From SIG450 sp045658425 (GTDB taxonomy: Bacteria > Bacillota > Clostridia > UMGS1840 > HGM11507): DNA of 31,903 nucleotides. Every line of letters begins with the position of its first letter. The first letter of the stretch is position 1. The notes beneath the pieces are model-generated. The model was not told where the DNA came from. It saw only the letters and a program-made list of their open reading frames with translations, and ran no database searches. Below, one piece after another: positions 25,166-31,903 of this stretch. The stretch covers positions 1 to 31,903 of the forward strand of contig JAZOVB010000053.1 of assembly GCA_045658425.1 (NCBI GenBank), in the 5' to 3' direction. Position numbers and translations under genes: made by a program.

Positions 25166-25699
25166 TTATTTTTTTTGCTCTAAAATAACCATATCTTCTC
25201 CGTCATGCTCGAAAACCTTTACATGAACAACCTCTTTTTTGGAGGTAGGAAGATTTTTTCCCACATAATCTGCGTGAATGGGTAGCTCTCTGTGCCCTCT
25301 GTCAATAAGTACCGCAAGTTGAATAAGCTTAGGTCTTCCAAGATCCATAACCGCATCAATTGCTGCACGGCAGGTTCTGCCTGTATAGAGCACATCGTCA
25401 ACAAGAATCACTTTTTTATCCTGAATAGAAAATGGAATATCCGTTCCGTTTAAAACAGGATGCTCGTCCAATACGCTTAAATCGTCACGATAGAAGGTAA
25501 TATCAAGGATACCAAAATCCACATCCACACCTTCATTTTCTCTTATTCTTTCCCTGATAAGCTTGGCAAGAGAAACGCCACGTCTCTGGATACCTATTAA
25601 ACAAATATCCTCAAGGCCCTTATTTTTTTCAATTATTTCATAAGAAATTCTGGTTGCCGCCCTTTTTATCCCTGCACTGTCAAGAATAAGTTTTTCCAT
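25166..25699 (-). CDS. pyrR: Bifunctional pyr operon regulator / uracil phosphoribosyltransferase
   Basis: PyrR binds the pyr leader RNA when UMP is abundant and favours termination; it also has weak uracil phosphoribosyltransferase activity. The 177-residue protein has the type I PRTase fold with the PRPP loop VILVDDVLYTGRTCRAA (98-114), an early LIGIQRRGVSLA and the DITFYRDDL loop. It is the first gene behind the attenuator, so it controls its own synthesis. GAGGTGCGAAA lies just before ATG. Confidence 0.97.
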   Translation of the reverse strand: MEKLILDSAGIKRAATRISYEIIEKNKGLEDICLIGIQRRGVSLAKLIRERIRENEGVDVDFGILDITFYRDDLSVLDEHPVLNGTDIPFSIQDKKVILVDDVLYTGRTCRAAIDAVMDLGRPKLIQLAVLIDRGHRELPIHADYVGKNLPTSKKEVVHVKVFEHDGEDMVILEQKK

Positions 25700-25710
25700 T
25701 TTCGCACCTC

Positions 25711-25811
25711 TTTTTTAAAAAATACCGTCTATCAAGCTGATAAACGGTATTATAATCCCATAGTCCAAACATATAACTTTTATAATATCGCCTTATCAGC
25801 CTCTCGGGACT
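25711..25811 (-). promoter_or_regulatory. PyrR-responsive attenuator leader
   Basis: On the minus strand AGTCCCGAGAGGCT (25811-25798) matches the conserved PyrR-binding loop around AGAGAGGCU. It can close a hairpin with GGACT (25766-25762), the anti-antiterminator. A terminator follows: AATACCGTTTATCA (25751-25738) pairs along 14 positions, with one G-U wobble, with TGATAGACGGTATT (25734-25721) around a 3-base loop, followed by TTTT. High UMP with PyrR should stabilise the binding hairpin and allow termination before pyrR. It is the only such element seen in the operon. Confidence 0.9.
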
Positions 25812-25837
25812 AATTTAAAGGTCTTTTACTGTTAATT

Positions 25838-25866
25838 ATTATACTACTTATATTTAAAAATGTCTA
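25838..25866 (-). promoter_or_regulatory. Sigma-A promoter of the pyr operon
   Basis: On the minus strand TAGACA (25866-25861), a 17-base spacer and TATAAT (25843-25838) precede the attenuator by about 25 bases. The -35 box overlaps the rluD stop codon TAG (25866-25864). Confidence 0.83.
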
Positions 25867-26775
25867 TACTTTTTTTGATAATTTCTCCAAAATTTCGCAA
25901 AAATATCCGGGCAGGGGTGATGTAAAGGTCATTTCCTTGTCGGTAACCGGATGTCGAAAGGTTATTTTGAAGGCATGAAGAAGCTGACCATCCAGGTTGA
26001 ATTTCTGTTTTTTGGGACCGTAAACATTATCTCCCAGGATTGGTTTTCCTATATGAGAAAGATGGACTCTTATCTGATGGGTACGCCCTGTTTCAAGAAC
26101 ACAATGCAAAAGTGTAAATCCCTCATATCTTTCCTTTACAAAGTAATGGGTTACCGCTTCTTTGGAATTTTTTAAAGTTACTGCCATTTTCTTACGGTCT
26201 TTTTCACTTCTGCCGATAGGGGCATTTACCGTTCCGTCTTCCTTAACCTCTCCTATAGCAAGGGCAAGGTATTCTCTTTTGGCAGAATGTTCCTTAATTT
26301 GTTCTGCCAAAGAAAGATGTGCACGGTTTGATTTTGCCACCAACAAGAGTCCTGAAGTATCTTTATCAATTCTGTGTACTATTCCCGGTCTTATTACTCC
26401 GTTGATTTCGGATAAAGAATCTTTACAGTAGCCCAAAAGTGCATTTACCAGAGTCCCCTCATAATTTCCTGCCGCCGGATGAACAACCATCCCTCTCGGC
26501 TTATTGATAACTAAAACATCATCATCCTCATAAACAATATCAAGGGGGATTTCTTCCGCCTTAACATCAAGGGTGACAGGATCGGGAATGGTAAATAAAA
26601 TTTCGTCATTAACCTTTGGCTTGAAATTTGATTTAATCACAGCTCCGTTCACCGATACGAGCCCTTTTTCAATATAATTCTGAATATTACTGCGGGTAAA
26701 TTCAGGGAAATAGCTAATCAAAAGTTTATCTATTCTTACTCCGCCCATATCCGCTTTAATTCGTTTTTCTTCCAA
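25864..26775 (-). CDS. RluD-family 23S rRNA pseudouridine synthase
   Basis: This 303-residue protein has an N-terminal S4 RNA-binding domain (residues about 12-60, VRIDKLLISYFPEFTRSNIQ). A RluA/RluD catalytic domain follows with GIVHRIDKDTSGLLLVAK, where Asp137 in HRIDKDTSG is the catalytic aspartate. RTHQIRVHLSHIGKPILGD is the other family motif. It should isomerise uridines in 23S rRNA (helix 69 in E. coli RluD); the exact target is not decided by sequence. It corresponds to B. subtilis ylyB, which also sits between lspA and pyrR. It starts 4 bases after the lspA stop. Its stop lies in the pyr promoter. Confidence 0.94.
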   Translation of the reverse strand: MEEKRIKADMGGVRIDKLLISYFPEFTRSNIQNYIEKGLVSVNGAVIKSNFKPKVNDEILFTIPDPVTLDVKAEEIPLDIVYEDDDVLVINKPRGMVVHPAAGNYEGTLVNALLGYCKDSLSEINGVIRPGIVHRIDKDTSGLLLVAKSNRAHLSLAEQIKEHSAKREYLALAIGEVKEDGTVNAPIGRSEKDRKKMAVTLKNSKEAVTHYFVKERYEGFTLLHCVLETGRTHQIRVHLSHIGKPILGDNVYGPKKQKFNLDGQLLHAFKITFRHPVTDKEMTFTSPLPGYFCEILEKLSKKV

Positions 26776-26779
26776 GTTT

Positions 26780-27220
26780 TTACTCCTTTGAAAATAAAAT
26801 TACTCCGCATAAAAGAACGGCGCCTATAACTACAAAGCAGTCGGCAATATTGAACACGGGATAGTTTATTATTCTTACATCAATAAAATCAACAACATAT
26901 CCCAAACGGATACGGTCAATTAAATTACCAATCCCCCCCGACATAATAAACACAAGGGAAAGCTTTAAAAGCTTACTTTCAGGCTTATATTTAATCAGGT
27001 AAAAAAGCATTGCAAATATAATAAGCAAGGTTACAATAACAAAAAACCATTGTTTATTCTGCAGTATACCGAAAGCGGCACCTCTGTTTTCCACATAGGT
27101 AAAATACAGTATATCTTTTATAACAGCGATTTCATTTACGGCAAATACTGTTTTTGCAATATATTTTGTAAGAATATCAAGAGCAAGTATCCCTATGGAT
27201 ATTAAAATATAAATTAACAT
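26780..27220 (-). CDS. lspA: Lipoprotein signal peptidase (signal peptidase II)
   Basis: LspA cleaves the signal peptide of prolipoproteins after lipid attachment. The 146-residue protein has four membrane helices and the conserved TYVENRGAAFGIL, GGIGNLIDRIRLGYVVDFIDV and FNIADCFVVIG boxes. The catalytic aspartates are Asp102 and Asp127. AGAGG lies 6 bases before ATG. It heads a lspA-rluD pair, separated from ileS by 306 bases that hold a structured element; no convincing promoter was found for it there. Confidence 0.96.
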   Translation of the reverse strand: MLIYILISIGILALDILTKYIAKTVFAVNEIAVIKDILYFTYVENRGAAFGILQNKQWFFVIVTLLIIFAMLFYLIKYKPESKLLKLSLVFIMSGGIGNLIDRIRLGYVVDFIDVRIINYPVFNIADCFVVIGAVLLCGVILFSKE

Positions 27221-27372
27221 TTTATTCCTCTTTTTTAAAAGGGAATGTAAAAAAACTCCAGACCACCAAAAACGAGATATATCAATAGTTTTGATATAGA
27301 AAACTTATCGAATTAACTATAAAAAGGTAAAGATTTTAAAAAAATCTTTAAAAATTAAGTTTTTGGTTATGA

Positions 27373-27444
27373 ATAAACTTAGCCACTCGCTGTATCTCAT
27401 ACAGCTTCGGGTAACCCAAAATCAAAGATTTTGGCTAAGTTTAT
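27373..27444. ncRNA. Candidate three-way-junction RNA fold of unknown family
   Basis: ATAAACTTAG (27373-27382) pairs with CTAAGTTTAT (27435-27444), extendable to 13 bp with CCA/TGG. Within it are two perfect hairpins, GCTGTAT/ATACAGC (27389-27405, 3-base loop) and CCAAAATC/GATTTTGG (27416-27434, 3-base loop), joined by short unpaired segments. It can form on either strand and matches no riboswitch or ribozyme that I recognise. Confidence 0.4.
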
Positions 27445-27485
27445 CCATTCTGAAGATTTTTTCCTATCCCCTATGAATTGTTTTT

Positions 27486-27515
27486 GGGACTGTAAATAAA
27501 TTTACAGTCCCTTTT
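27486..27515. terminator. Palindromic hairpin behind ileS
   Basis: GGGACTGTAAAT (27486-27497) and ATTTACAGTCCC (27500-27511) form a perfect inverted repeat with a 2-base centre. TTTTA follows on the plus strand; on the minus strand, where ileS runs, AAAAAC follows. It therefore looks like a plus-strand terminator or a transcript 3'-end hairpin rather than a classic ileS terminator. Confidence 0.5.
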
Positions 27516-27526
27516 ATATTATAAAA

Positions 27527-30316
27527 TTATTTTAATGCCTCCGCACATCTTGCACATAGTGTAGGATGCGCACTGTCATTACCAACCGATGTTTTAATCA
27601 TCCAGCATCTTTCACATTTTTCACCCTCTGCTGCGGTAACCTTAATTTTAAGTCCGTCAACATCCTCGGAGGAAATTGCAGTATCATCTGCATTTGAAAG
27701 ACCGGCAAGTTTAACATCTGATACTATAAATACAGTTTCAAGGTCTTTTTCAATACTCTTTAGGAAGTCGTATAATTCGCCGTCAGCATAAAGACTTACC
27801 GAAGCGCCAAGAGAATGACCGATAATTTTTTCGCCTCTTGCAAGTTCAAGTCCCTTTGCAACAGCATCCTTGATTTTGGAAATTTTTTCCCATTTTGCAA
27901 GTAGTTCCACATCATTGAGCTCAGCTTTAAATGTTGGCATATCGTTAAATAATACAGAATATGCATCATCATTTTGGGTATGAGGCATTGCTTCCCAAAT
28001 TTCCTCTGTGGTAAATGCTAACACGGGAGCAAGTAATTTAACTAAAGAGTCAAGCACAAGATACATAGCACTCTGAGCGCTTCTTCTTGCGAAAGAGTCT
28101 TTCTTTTCGGTGTATAGTCTGTCCTTTATTATATCAAGGTAGAAGTTTGACATATCAACAACACAGAAATTGTGTATTGTATGATAAAGGATATGGTATT
28201 CATAATCTTCATAAGCCTTAAGTGCTTTTTCAGTTACAGCATTTAATTTAACAATTGCATACTTATCAATTTCAAGCATATCCTTAAAATCTACCATATC
28301 TGTATCAGGATTGAAATCGTGAATATTACCTAAGATATATCTTGCTGTATTTCTTATCTTTCTGTAAATTTCAGAAATCTGCTTTAAGATATCCTGAGAA
28401 ATTCTTATATCCGCTTTATAATCAGATGAGGTTACCCATAATCTTAAAATATCCGCACCCATTTTTTCGCAGACATCCTTGATAGGGTCAATACCGTTTC
28501 CTAAGGATTTGGACATCTTTTTACCGTCACCGTCAACAACCATACCGTGAGTAAGTACGGTTTTATAAGGTGCAACTCCCTTAGTTGCTACAGCTGTAAG
28601 TAAAGAGGACTGGAACCAGCCTCTGTACTGGTCATTACCCTCTAAATACATATCGGAAACCTGAACGCCCTCTCTTTCTTCGATAACCGAAGCGTGAGAA
28701 GAACCTGAATCAAACCATACATCCATAATATCGGTTTCTTTTTTGAATTTATCGTGACCACATTCGCACTTAATACCAAGATTTTTCAAGAATTCGTCCT
28801 GGTCAAGTGTGTACCATGCATTTGAACCTTCTTTTCCAAAAAGCTCTTTTATGCCGTCAATGGTTTTTTCGTTAATAATCGGCTTATTACATTTTTCACA
28901 GTAGAAAATCGGAATAGGAACACCCCATGTTCTCTGACGGGAAATACACCAGTCAGCTCTGTCCTGAACCATTCCTGCTATTCTTTCTTCTCCCCATTCA
29001 GGAACCCACTTAACATTTCTTATTGCTTCAACCGCTTTATCCTTGAAAGCGTCAATAGAAGCAAACCATTGTTCTGTTGCTCTGAAGATAATAGGATTTT
29101 TACATCTCCAACAATGAGGATACTGATGGGCAATTTTAACACTCTTTAAAAGATGACCTGTTTCATCAAGCTTAATGGCAATTGCTTTATTTGCATCTTC
29201 ATATTTAAGACCTGCAAACTCCCCTGCTTCCTCAGTCATACAACCCTTATCATCAGCAGAAACAATGATAGGTAATTCTTTATAATTCTGACATACCAAA
29301 AAGTCATCCATACCAAATCCCGGAGCGGTATGAACACAACCTGTACCTGCTTCCAGAGTAACATGGTCGCCGTTTATGATAAGTGATTTTCTGTCAAGGA
29401 ATGGATGCTGACACCAGATGCCCTCAAGTTCGCTTCCTTTAAATTCTTTGATCAAGCTGTATTCTTCTATTCCGATAGTAGCAAAAACATTTTCTGCCAT
29501 ATCCTTAGCAATAATAAGATTACCCTTTTCGGTTTTAAATACACCATAATCAAAATCTTTATTTAAACATATAGCAACATTACCGGGAAGAGTCCAGGTA
29601 GTTGTTGTCCATATTACAAAATATGCATTGTCAATTCCGTCTAAAATGCCATTTGCATCGTCACATACAGCAAATTTAACATAGATTGAGTAGGTTTTAT
29701 CTTCCTGATATTCAATTTCAGCTTCCGCCAAAGCAGTCTGACAGTCAGGACACCAGTAAACAGGCTTTAAACCCTTATAAATAATTCCTTTTTTAGCAAT
29801 TTCTCCGAAAACTTCAATCTGACGCGCTTCAAATTCAGGCTGATAGGTAATATAAGGATGTTCAAAGTCACCTATTACACCTAAACGCTTGAACTGTTCA
29901 ATATGATTATTGATATAGCCTTCAGCAAAGTCCTTACAAACCTCTCTGAATTTAACAGGTCCTGCTTCAAAACGATTTACACCCATTTTTTTGATAGCCT
30001 GGGTTTCGATAGGAAGACCGTGAGTATCCCAACCGGGAATATAAGGAGTTTTAAACCCTGTCATAGCCTTATGCTTAACAACAATATCCTTAAGAATTTT
30101 ATTTAAAGCATGACCTACATGAATATCCCCGTTTGCAAACGGAGGTCCGTCGTGAAGTATAAATAAAGGCTTGTCTTTATTTTTTTCAAGAAGCTTATTA
30201 TATAAGTCTTTCTTATTCATTTCTTCTAAAAACTCAGGTTCTCTTTTATTAAGATTGCCTCTCATAGGGAACTCGGTTTCAGGAAGATTAAGTGTTACTG
30301 AGTAATCCTTTTCCAT
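27527..30316 (-). CDS. ileS: Isoleucyl-tRNA synthetase
   Basis: This class I synthetase charges tRNA-Ile and edits valine. The 929-residue protein has the HIGH-type motif GDIHVGH (63-69) and a WTTTTWTLPGN editing-domain segment. It also has the KMSKSLGNGIDP signature near residue 600, an anticodon-binding domain, and a C-terminal zinc finger, CERCW with CARC. An internal CPDC sits in the CP1 insertion. The Bacillus-type length and zinc finger mark the typical bacterial form. It starts 19 bases after divIVA, with no T-box leader in front, so it is read as part of the sepF-ylmH-divIVA transcript. Confidence 0.97.
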   Translation of the reverse strand: MEKDYSVTLNLPETEFPMRGNLNKREPEFLEEMNKKDLYNKLLEKNKDKPLFILHDGPPFANGDIHVGHALNKILKDIVVKHKAMTGFKTPYIPGWDTHGLPIETQAIKKMGVNRFEAGPVKFREVCKDFAEGYINNHIEQFKRLGVIGDFEHPYITYQPEFEARQIEVFGEIAKKGIIYKGLKPVYWCPDCQTALAEAEIEYQEDKTYSIYVKFAVCDDANGILDGIDNAYFVIWTTTTWTLPGNVAICLNKDFDYGVFKTEKGNLIIAKDMAENVFATIGIEEYSLIKEFKGSELEGIWCQHPFLDRKSLIINGDHVTLEAGTGCVHTAPGFGMDDFLVCQNYKELPIIVSADDKGCMTEEAGEFAGLKYEDANKAIAIKLDETGHLLKSVKIAHQYPHCWRCKNPIIFRATEQWFASIDAFKDKAVEAIRNVKWVPEWGEERIAGMVQDRADWCISRQRTWGVPIPIFYCEKCNKPIINEKTIDGIKELFGKEGSNAWYTLDQDEFLKNLGIKCECGHDKFKKETDIMDVWFDSGSSHASVIEEREGVQVSDMYLEGNDQYRGWFQSSLLTAVATKGVAPYKTVLTHGMVVDGDGKKMSKSLGNGIDPIKDVCEKMGADILRLWVTSSDYKADIRISQDILKQISEIYRKIRNTARYILGNIHDFNPDTDMVDFKDMLEIDKYAIVKLNAVTEKALKAYEDYEYHILYHTIHNFCVVDMSNFYLDIIKDRLYTEKKDSFARRSAQSAMYLVLDSLVKLLAPVLAFTTEEIWEAMPHTQNDDAYSVLFNDMPTFKAELNDVELLAKWEKISKIKDAVAKGLELARGEKIIGHSLGASVSLYADGELYDFLKSIEKDLETVFIVSDVKLAGLSNADDTAISSEDVDGLKIKVTAAEGEKCERCWMIKTSVGNDSAHPTLCARCAEALK

Positions 30317-30335
30317 TGTATTTCAATCCTTTCGG

Positions 30336-30773
30336 TTATATTTCAGCTAAGATTTTAAGCTGTTCTTCCACCATTGTTTTTAATTTTATTTTATATATTT
30401 CAAATTCCTTTTCCAACGCTTCCTTACGGGTTGTCAGTTCAGAAATTTCCTGTTTTGCATTAAGTATACTGTCAGCCGCCTTGTTTTCAGCCTCTTTAAC
30501 AATATTATCAGCTTTAAGACGGGCTGTAGTTTCCACCTCTGCCGCAATATTATGAGCGGTGGCTATTGTATCGTGAAGCGCACTTTCTATTTCTTTATAT
30601 TCTTTTACTGCTTCGGACAGCATATTTATCTTGTCGTTAAGTGCAATATTCTGTCTGTACAAGGAATCGTATTCACTTGCGATAAGCTGTACAAACTCAT
30701 CAACCTCATTTTTTTTATATCCTGCAATACCTTGTGAAAATTCCTTACTGCGTATTTCAACCGGTGTAATCAT
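30336..30773 (-). CDS. divIVA: DivIVA-family cell division / polar coiled-coil protein
   Basis: This 145-residue protein starts with the membrane-binding DivIVA signature MITPVEIRSKEFSQGIAGY and KNEVDEFVQLIASEYD. The rest (about 35-140) is a long charged coiled coil. DivIVA binds negatively curved membrane at poles and septa and recruits partners. It is somewhat shorter than the 164 residues of B. subtilis DivIVA. It lies between ylmH (12-base gap) and ileS (19 bases), the conserved Bacillota arrangement. Confidence 0.95.
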   Translation of the reverse strand: MITPVEIRSKEFSQGIAGYKKNEVDEFVQLIASEYDSLYRQNIALNDKINMLSEAVKEYKEIESALHDTIATAHNIAAEVETTARLKADNIVKEAENKAADSILNAKQEISELTTRKEALEKEFEIYKIKLKTMVEEQLKILAEI

Positions 30774-30785
30774 AAATATGCCCCC

Positions 30786-31556
30786 CTACATATATTTTTT
30801 TATACTTACAATTATTTTACCTTTTTTACTCATACCGTTTTCTTCCAAAAAAACAATCTTCCCTTTTCCCTTAAGGGTTATTTTTTCATTCTCCTTAACA
30901 CGGTAATCCTTAGCTGTTACCACTCTGCCTCCTGCAGTCACTCTCCCGCCCGAAATATAATTTATGGCATCGCTTCTTTTTATATTAAAGCCTCTGCTGA
31001 CAATAAGGTCCAGCCGCATAGATTCAACCGTGGCGGATATTATTTCACTTTTTTCTTCCCCTGACGAAATTTCACCCTCATACACCCTTACACTTACCCC
31101 TTTATTTCCGACTTTAGTAAGGTTGTAAATTATATAATCGGCTATTTCTTCTTTGACAAAAATATAGCATTTATCCGAAATAAGAATATCCCCAACTGTT
31201 TCTCTTTTTATTCCGAGTCCCATAAGTGAACCTAAGAAGTCCCGATGGGAAAGCTTATCAATATCACGCCCTGTTATTTCAAGACAGGTAATGGGAAAAA
31301 ACACATTATCCTCATTCGCCAAAAAAGCAGAAATAACTCTTTCTGCTCCAGGATAGCCTCCGAAGCTTACCATTTTAACATCCATCTGAGATGAAAAAGC
31401 AATTTCGATAAGCTGAGTTTTTTCCTCTCCGAAAAAATCAGAGTATGTATTATAATTTTTTAAAGAAGCTTTGCGGTAATCATCAAAAAGACGGGAAAGA
31501 AGCAGCTTCTCCTCGTCATTTTGCGCATTATATAGTACAGTTTCCTTTTTTATCAT
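30786..31556 (-). CDS. ylmH: YlmH/S4-domain RNA-binding protein
   Basis: This 256-residue protein has a YlmH N-terminal region, with FSSQMDVKMVSFGGYPGAER and SHRDFLGSLMGLGIKRETVGDI. A C-terminal S4 domain follows (about 175-240, MRLDLIVSRGFNIKRSDAINYI). The family has been linked to rescue of stalled ribosomes by binding peptidyl-tRNA-carrying 50S subunits, and by neighbourhood to cell division. It is preceded by sepF with a 6-base gap. The ylmG gene found between sepF and ylmH in B. subtilis is absent. Confidence 0.94.
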   Translation of the reverse strand: MIKKETVLYNAQNDEEKLLLSRLFDDYRKASLKNYNTYSDFFGEEKTQLIEIAFSSQMDVKMVSFGGYPGAERVISAFLANEDNVFFPITCLEITGRDIDKLSHRDFLGSLMGLGIKRETVGDILISDKCYIFVKEEIADYIIYNLTKVGNKGVSVRVYEGEISSGEEKSEIISATVESMRLDLIVSRGFNIKRSDAINYISGGRVTAGGRVVTAKDYRVKENEKITLKGKGKIVFLEENGMSKKGKIIVSIKKYM

Positions 31557-31562
31557 ATACTC

Positions 31563-31903
31563 TTAGTTACTGTACGGAAATACCATTTTACTTCTTAAAA
31601 TTTCATCCTTTACATCGCCACCCATAATTCCCACATTATAAGGTGCAATAAGGAAAATGCGTTCAGCAATCTTCTGAATACTTCCGTCAACTGCATAAAC
31701 TGAGCCTGTGAGAAAGACAACAATTCTTCTTGCAACCGGAGTTTCAACATTCTCTAAATTAATCACAACAGGTTTTTTAGCCTTTAAGTGATCTGCAATT
31801 TCCGTTGCATTTTCAAATGAATTAGGAGTATAAACAACTACCTTAAGCTGAGTGGTTGTGTGAATATTTACCACCTTGTTTTTCTTAGGGCTTACCGAAT
31901 AGG
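31563..31903 (-). CDS. sepF: Cell division protein SepF, 3' part
   Basis: SepF binds FtsZ and the membrane and supports septum formation. The visible 113 codons include VVNIHTTTQLKVVVYTPNSF and NLENVETPVARRIVVFLTGSVYA, then GSIQKIAERIFLIAPYNVGI, the SepF core. An apparent GTG start at 31874 is not the real start: the frame stays open to the window edge (YSVSPKKNKV precedes it) and the family motif begins in that segment, so the N-terminal membrane-binding helix lies outside the window. Confidence 0.95.
   Translation of the reverse strand, partial: YSVSPKKNKVVNIHTTTQLKVVVYTPNSFENATEIADHLKAKKPVVINLENVETPVARRIVVFLTGSVYAVDGSIQKIAERIFLIAPYNVGIMGGDVKDEILRSKMVFPYSN

Larger units (their letters stand above)
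27236..27516. repeat. Non-coding structured element with imperfect terminal inverted repeats (MITE-like)
   Basis: The 306-base gap between ileS and lspA contains no gene. Its edges are TAAAAGGGAATGTAAA (27236-27251) and, inverted, TTTACAGTCCCTTTTA (27501-27516); 15 of 16 positions match. Inside are four further inverted repeats: TATATCAA/TTGATATA (27278-27298), AAAGATTTT/AAAATCTTT (27329-27349), a folded module at 27373-27444 and the palindrome at 27486-27511. Terminal repeats plus dense internal pairing suggest a small non-autonomous element, but no target duplication is clear, and an RNA gene or an lspA leader is an alternative. Confidence 0.5.

Noticed and set aside
27373..27444. Hammerhead or other known self-cleaving ribozyme
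   Set aside because: A core such as CUGAUGA with GAAA is not present on either strand; the resemblance is only in having three stems.
23713..27511. A repeat family linking the hairpins at 23713 and 27486, which share GGGACTGTA
   Set aside because: The shared part is only nine bases and the loops and flanks differ, so two copies of short hairpins in one window are not enough to claim a repeat.
31563..31874. SepF as a complete short protein starting at GTG 31874
   Set aside because: The frame is open to the window edge and the residues before the GTG continue the SepF motif, so the gene is cut by the window.
1..31903. CRISPR arrays, tRNA or rRNA genes, insertion sequences, prophage
   Set aside because: No regularly spaced repeats, cloverleaf-like sequence, rRNA segments, transposase or integrase reading frames were seen on either strand.

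Overview
The window reads as a stretch of chromosome from an AT-rich, Gram-positive-type bacterium of the Clostridia (Bacillota). The reasons are the Bacillus/Clostridium gene order sepF-ylmH-divIVA-ileS-lspA-rluD-pyrR-uraA-pyr, a T-box leader, a PyrR attenuator, Rex, PrsW, DivIVA and SepF, strong AGGAGG-like ribosome binding sites and sigma-A promoters with 17-base spacers. A species cannot be named from the sequence alone. No phage, insertion sequence, CRISPR array, rRNA or tRNA gene is visible. Both ends cut genes: prfA on the left and sepF on the right.

Layout. Bases 1-6321 (plus strand) hold the 3' end of prfA, a TsaC/Sua5 protein fused to a YwlE-type phosphatase, rimI, tsaD, an isocitrate/isopropylmalate-type dehydrogenase with its own promoter, the redox repressor rex with a terminator, and a YitT-family membrane protein. 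Bases 6368-8417 (minus) hold a short threonyl-tRNA synthetase behind a T-box leader and its own promoter. Bases 8423-12105 (minus) are one tightly coupled operon: a duplicated DUF1538 membrane protein, a duplicated PII-like protein, an AlkD-like protein and a PrsW-like membrane protease. tspO follows divergently (plus) and converges on two tandem AraC-family regulators through a perfect 22-bp hairpin.

Bases 14526-25866 (minus) are the de novo pyrimidine operon pyrR-uraA-pyrB-pyrC-pyrF-carA-carB-pyrK-pyrD. It has a sigma-A promoter, a PyrR-responsive attenuator at its head and a terminator at its tail. Together the genes make UMP precursors from bicarbonate, a nitrogen source and aspartate, and import uracil. 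Only pyrE is missing here. Upstream lie rluD and lspA, a structured 280-bp element with imperfect terminal inverted repeats, ileS, divIVA, ylmH and partial sepF: the usual cell-division flank of Bacillota.

Most worth a second look: (1) the operon in which a tandem-duplicated PII-like protein is coupled to a tandem-duplicated DUF1538 membrane protein, a candidate PII-gated transporter of unknown substrate; (2) a CarA whose catalytic cysteine position is glutamate; (3) the structured, possibly MITE-like element between ileS and lspA; (4) the fusion of tRNA threonylcarbamoylation and protein-arginine-phosphatase modules.
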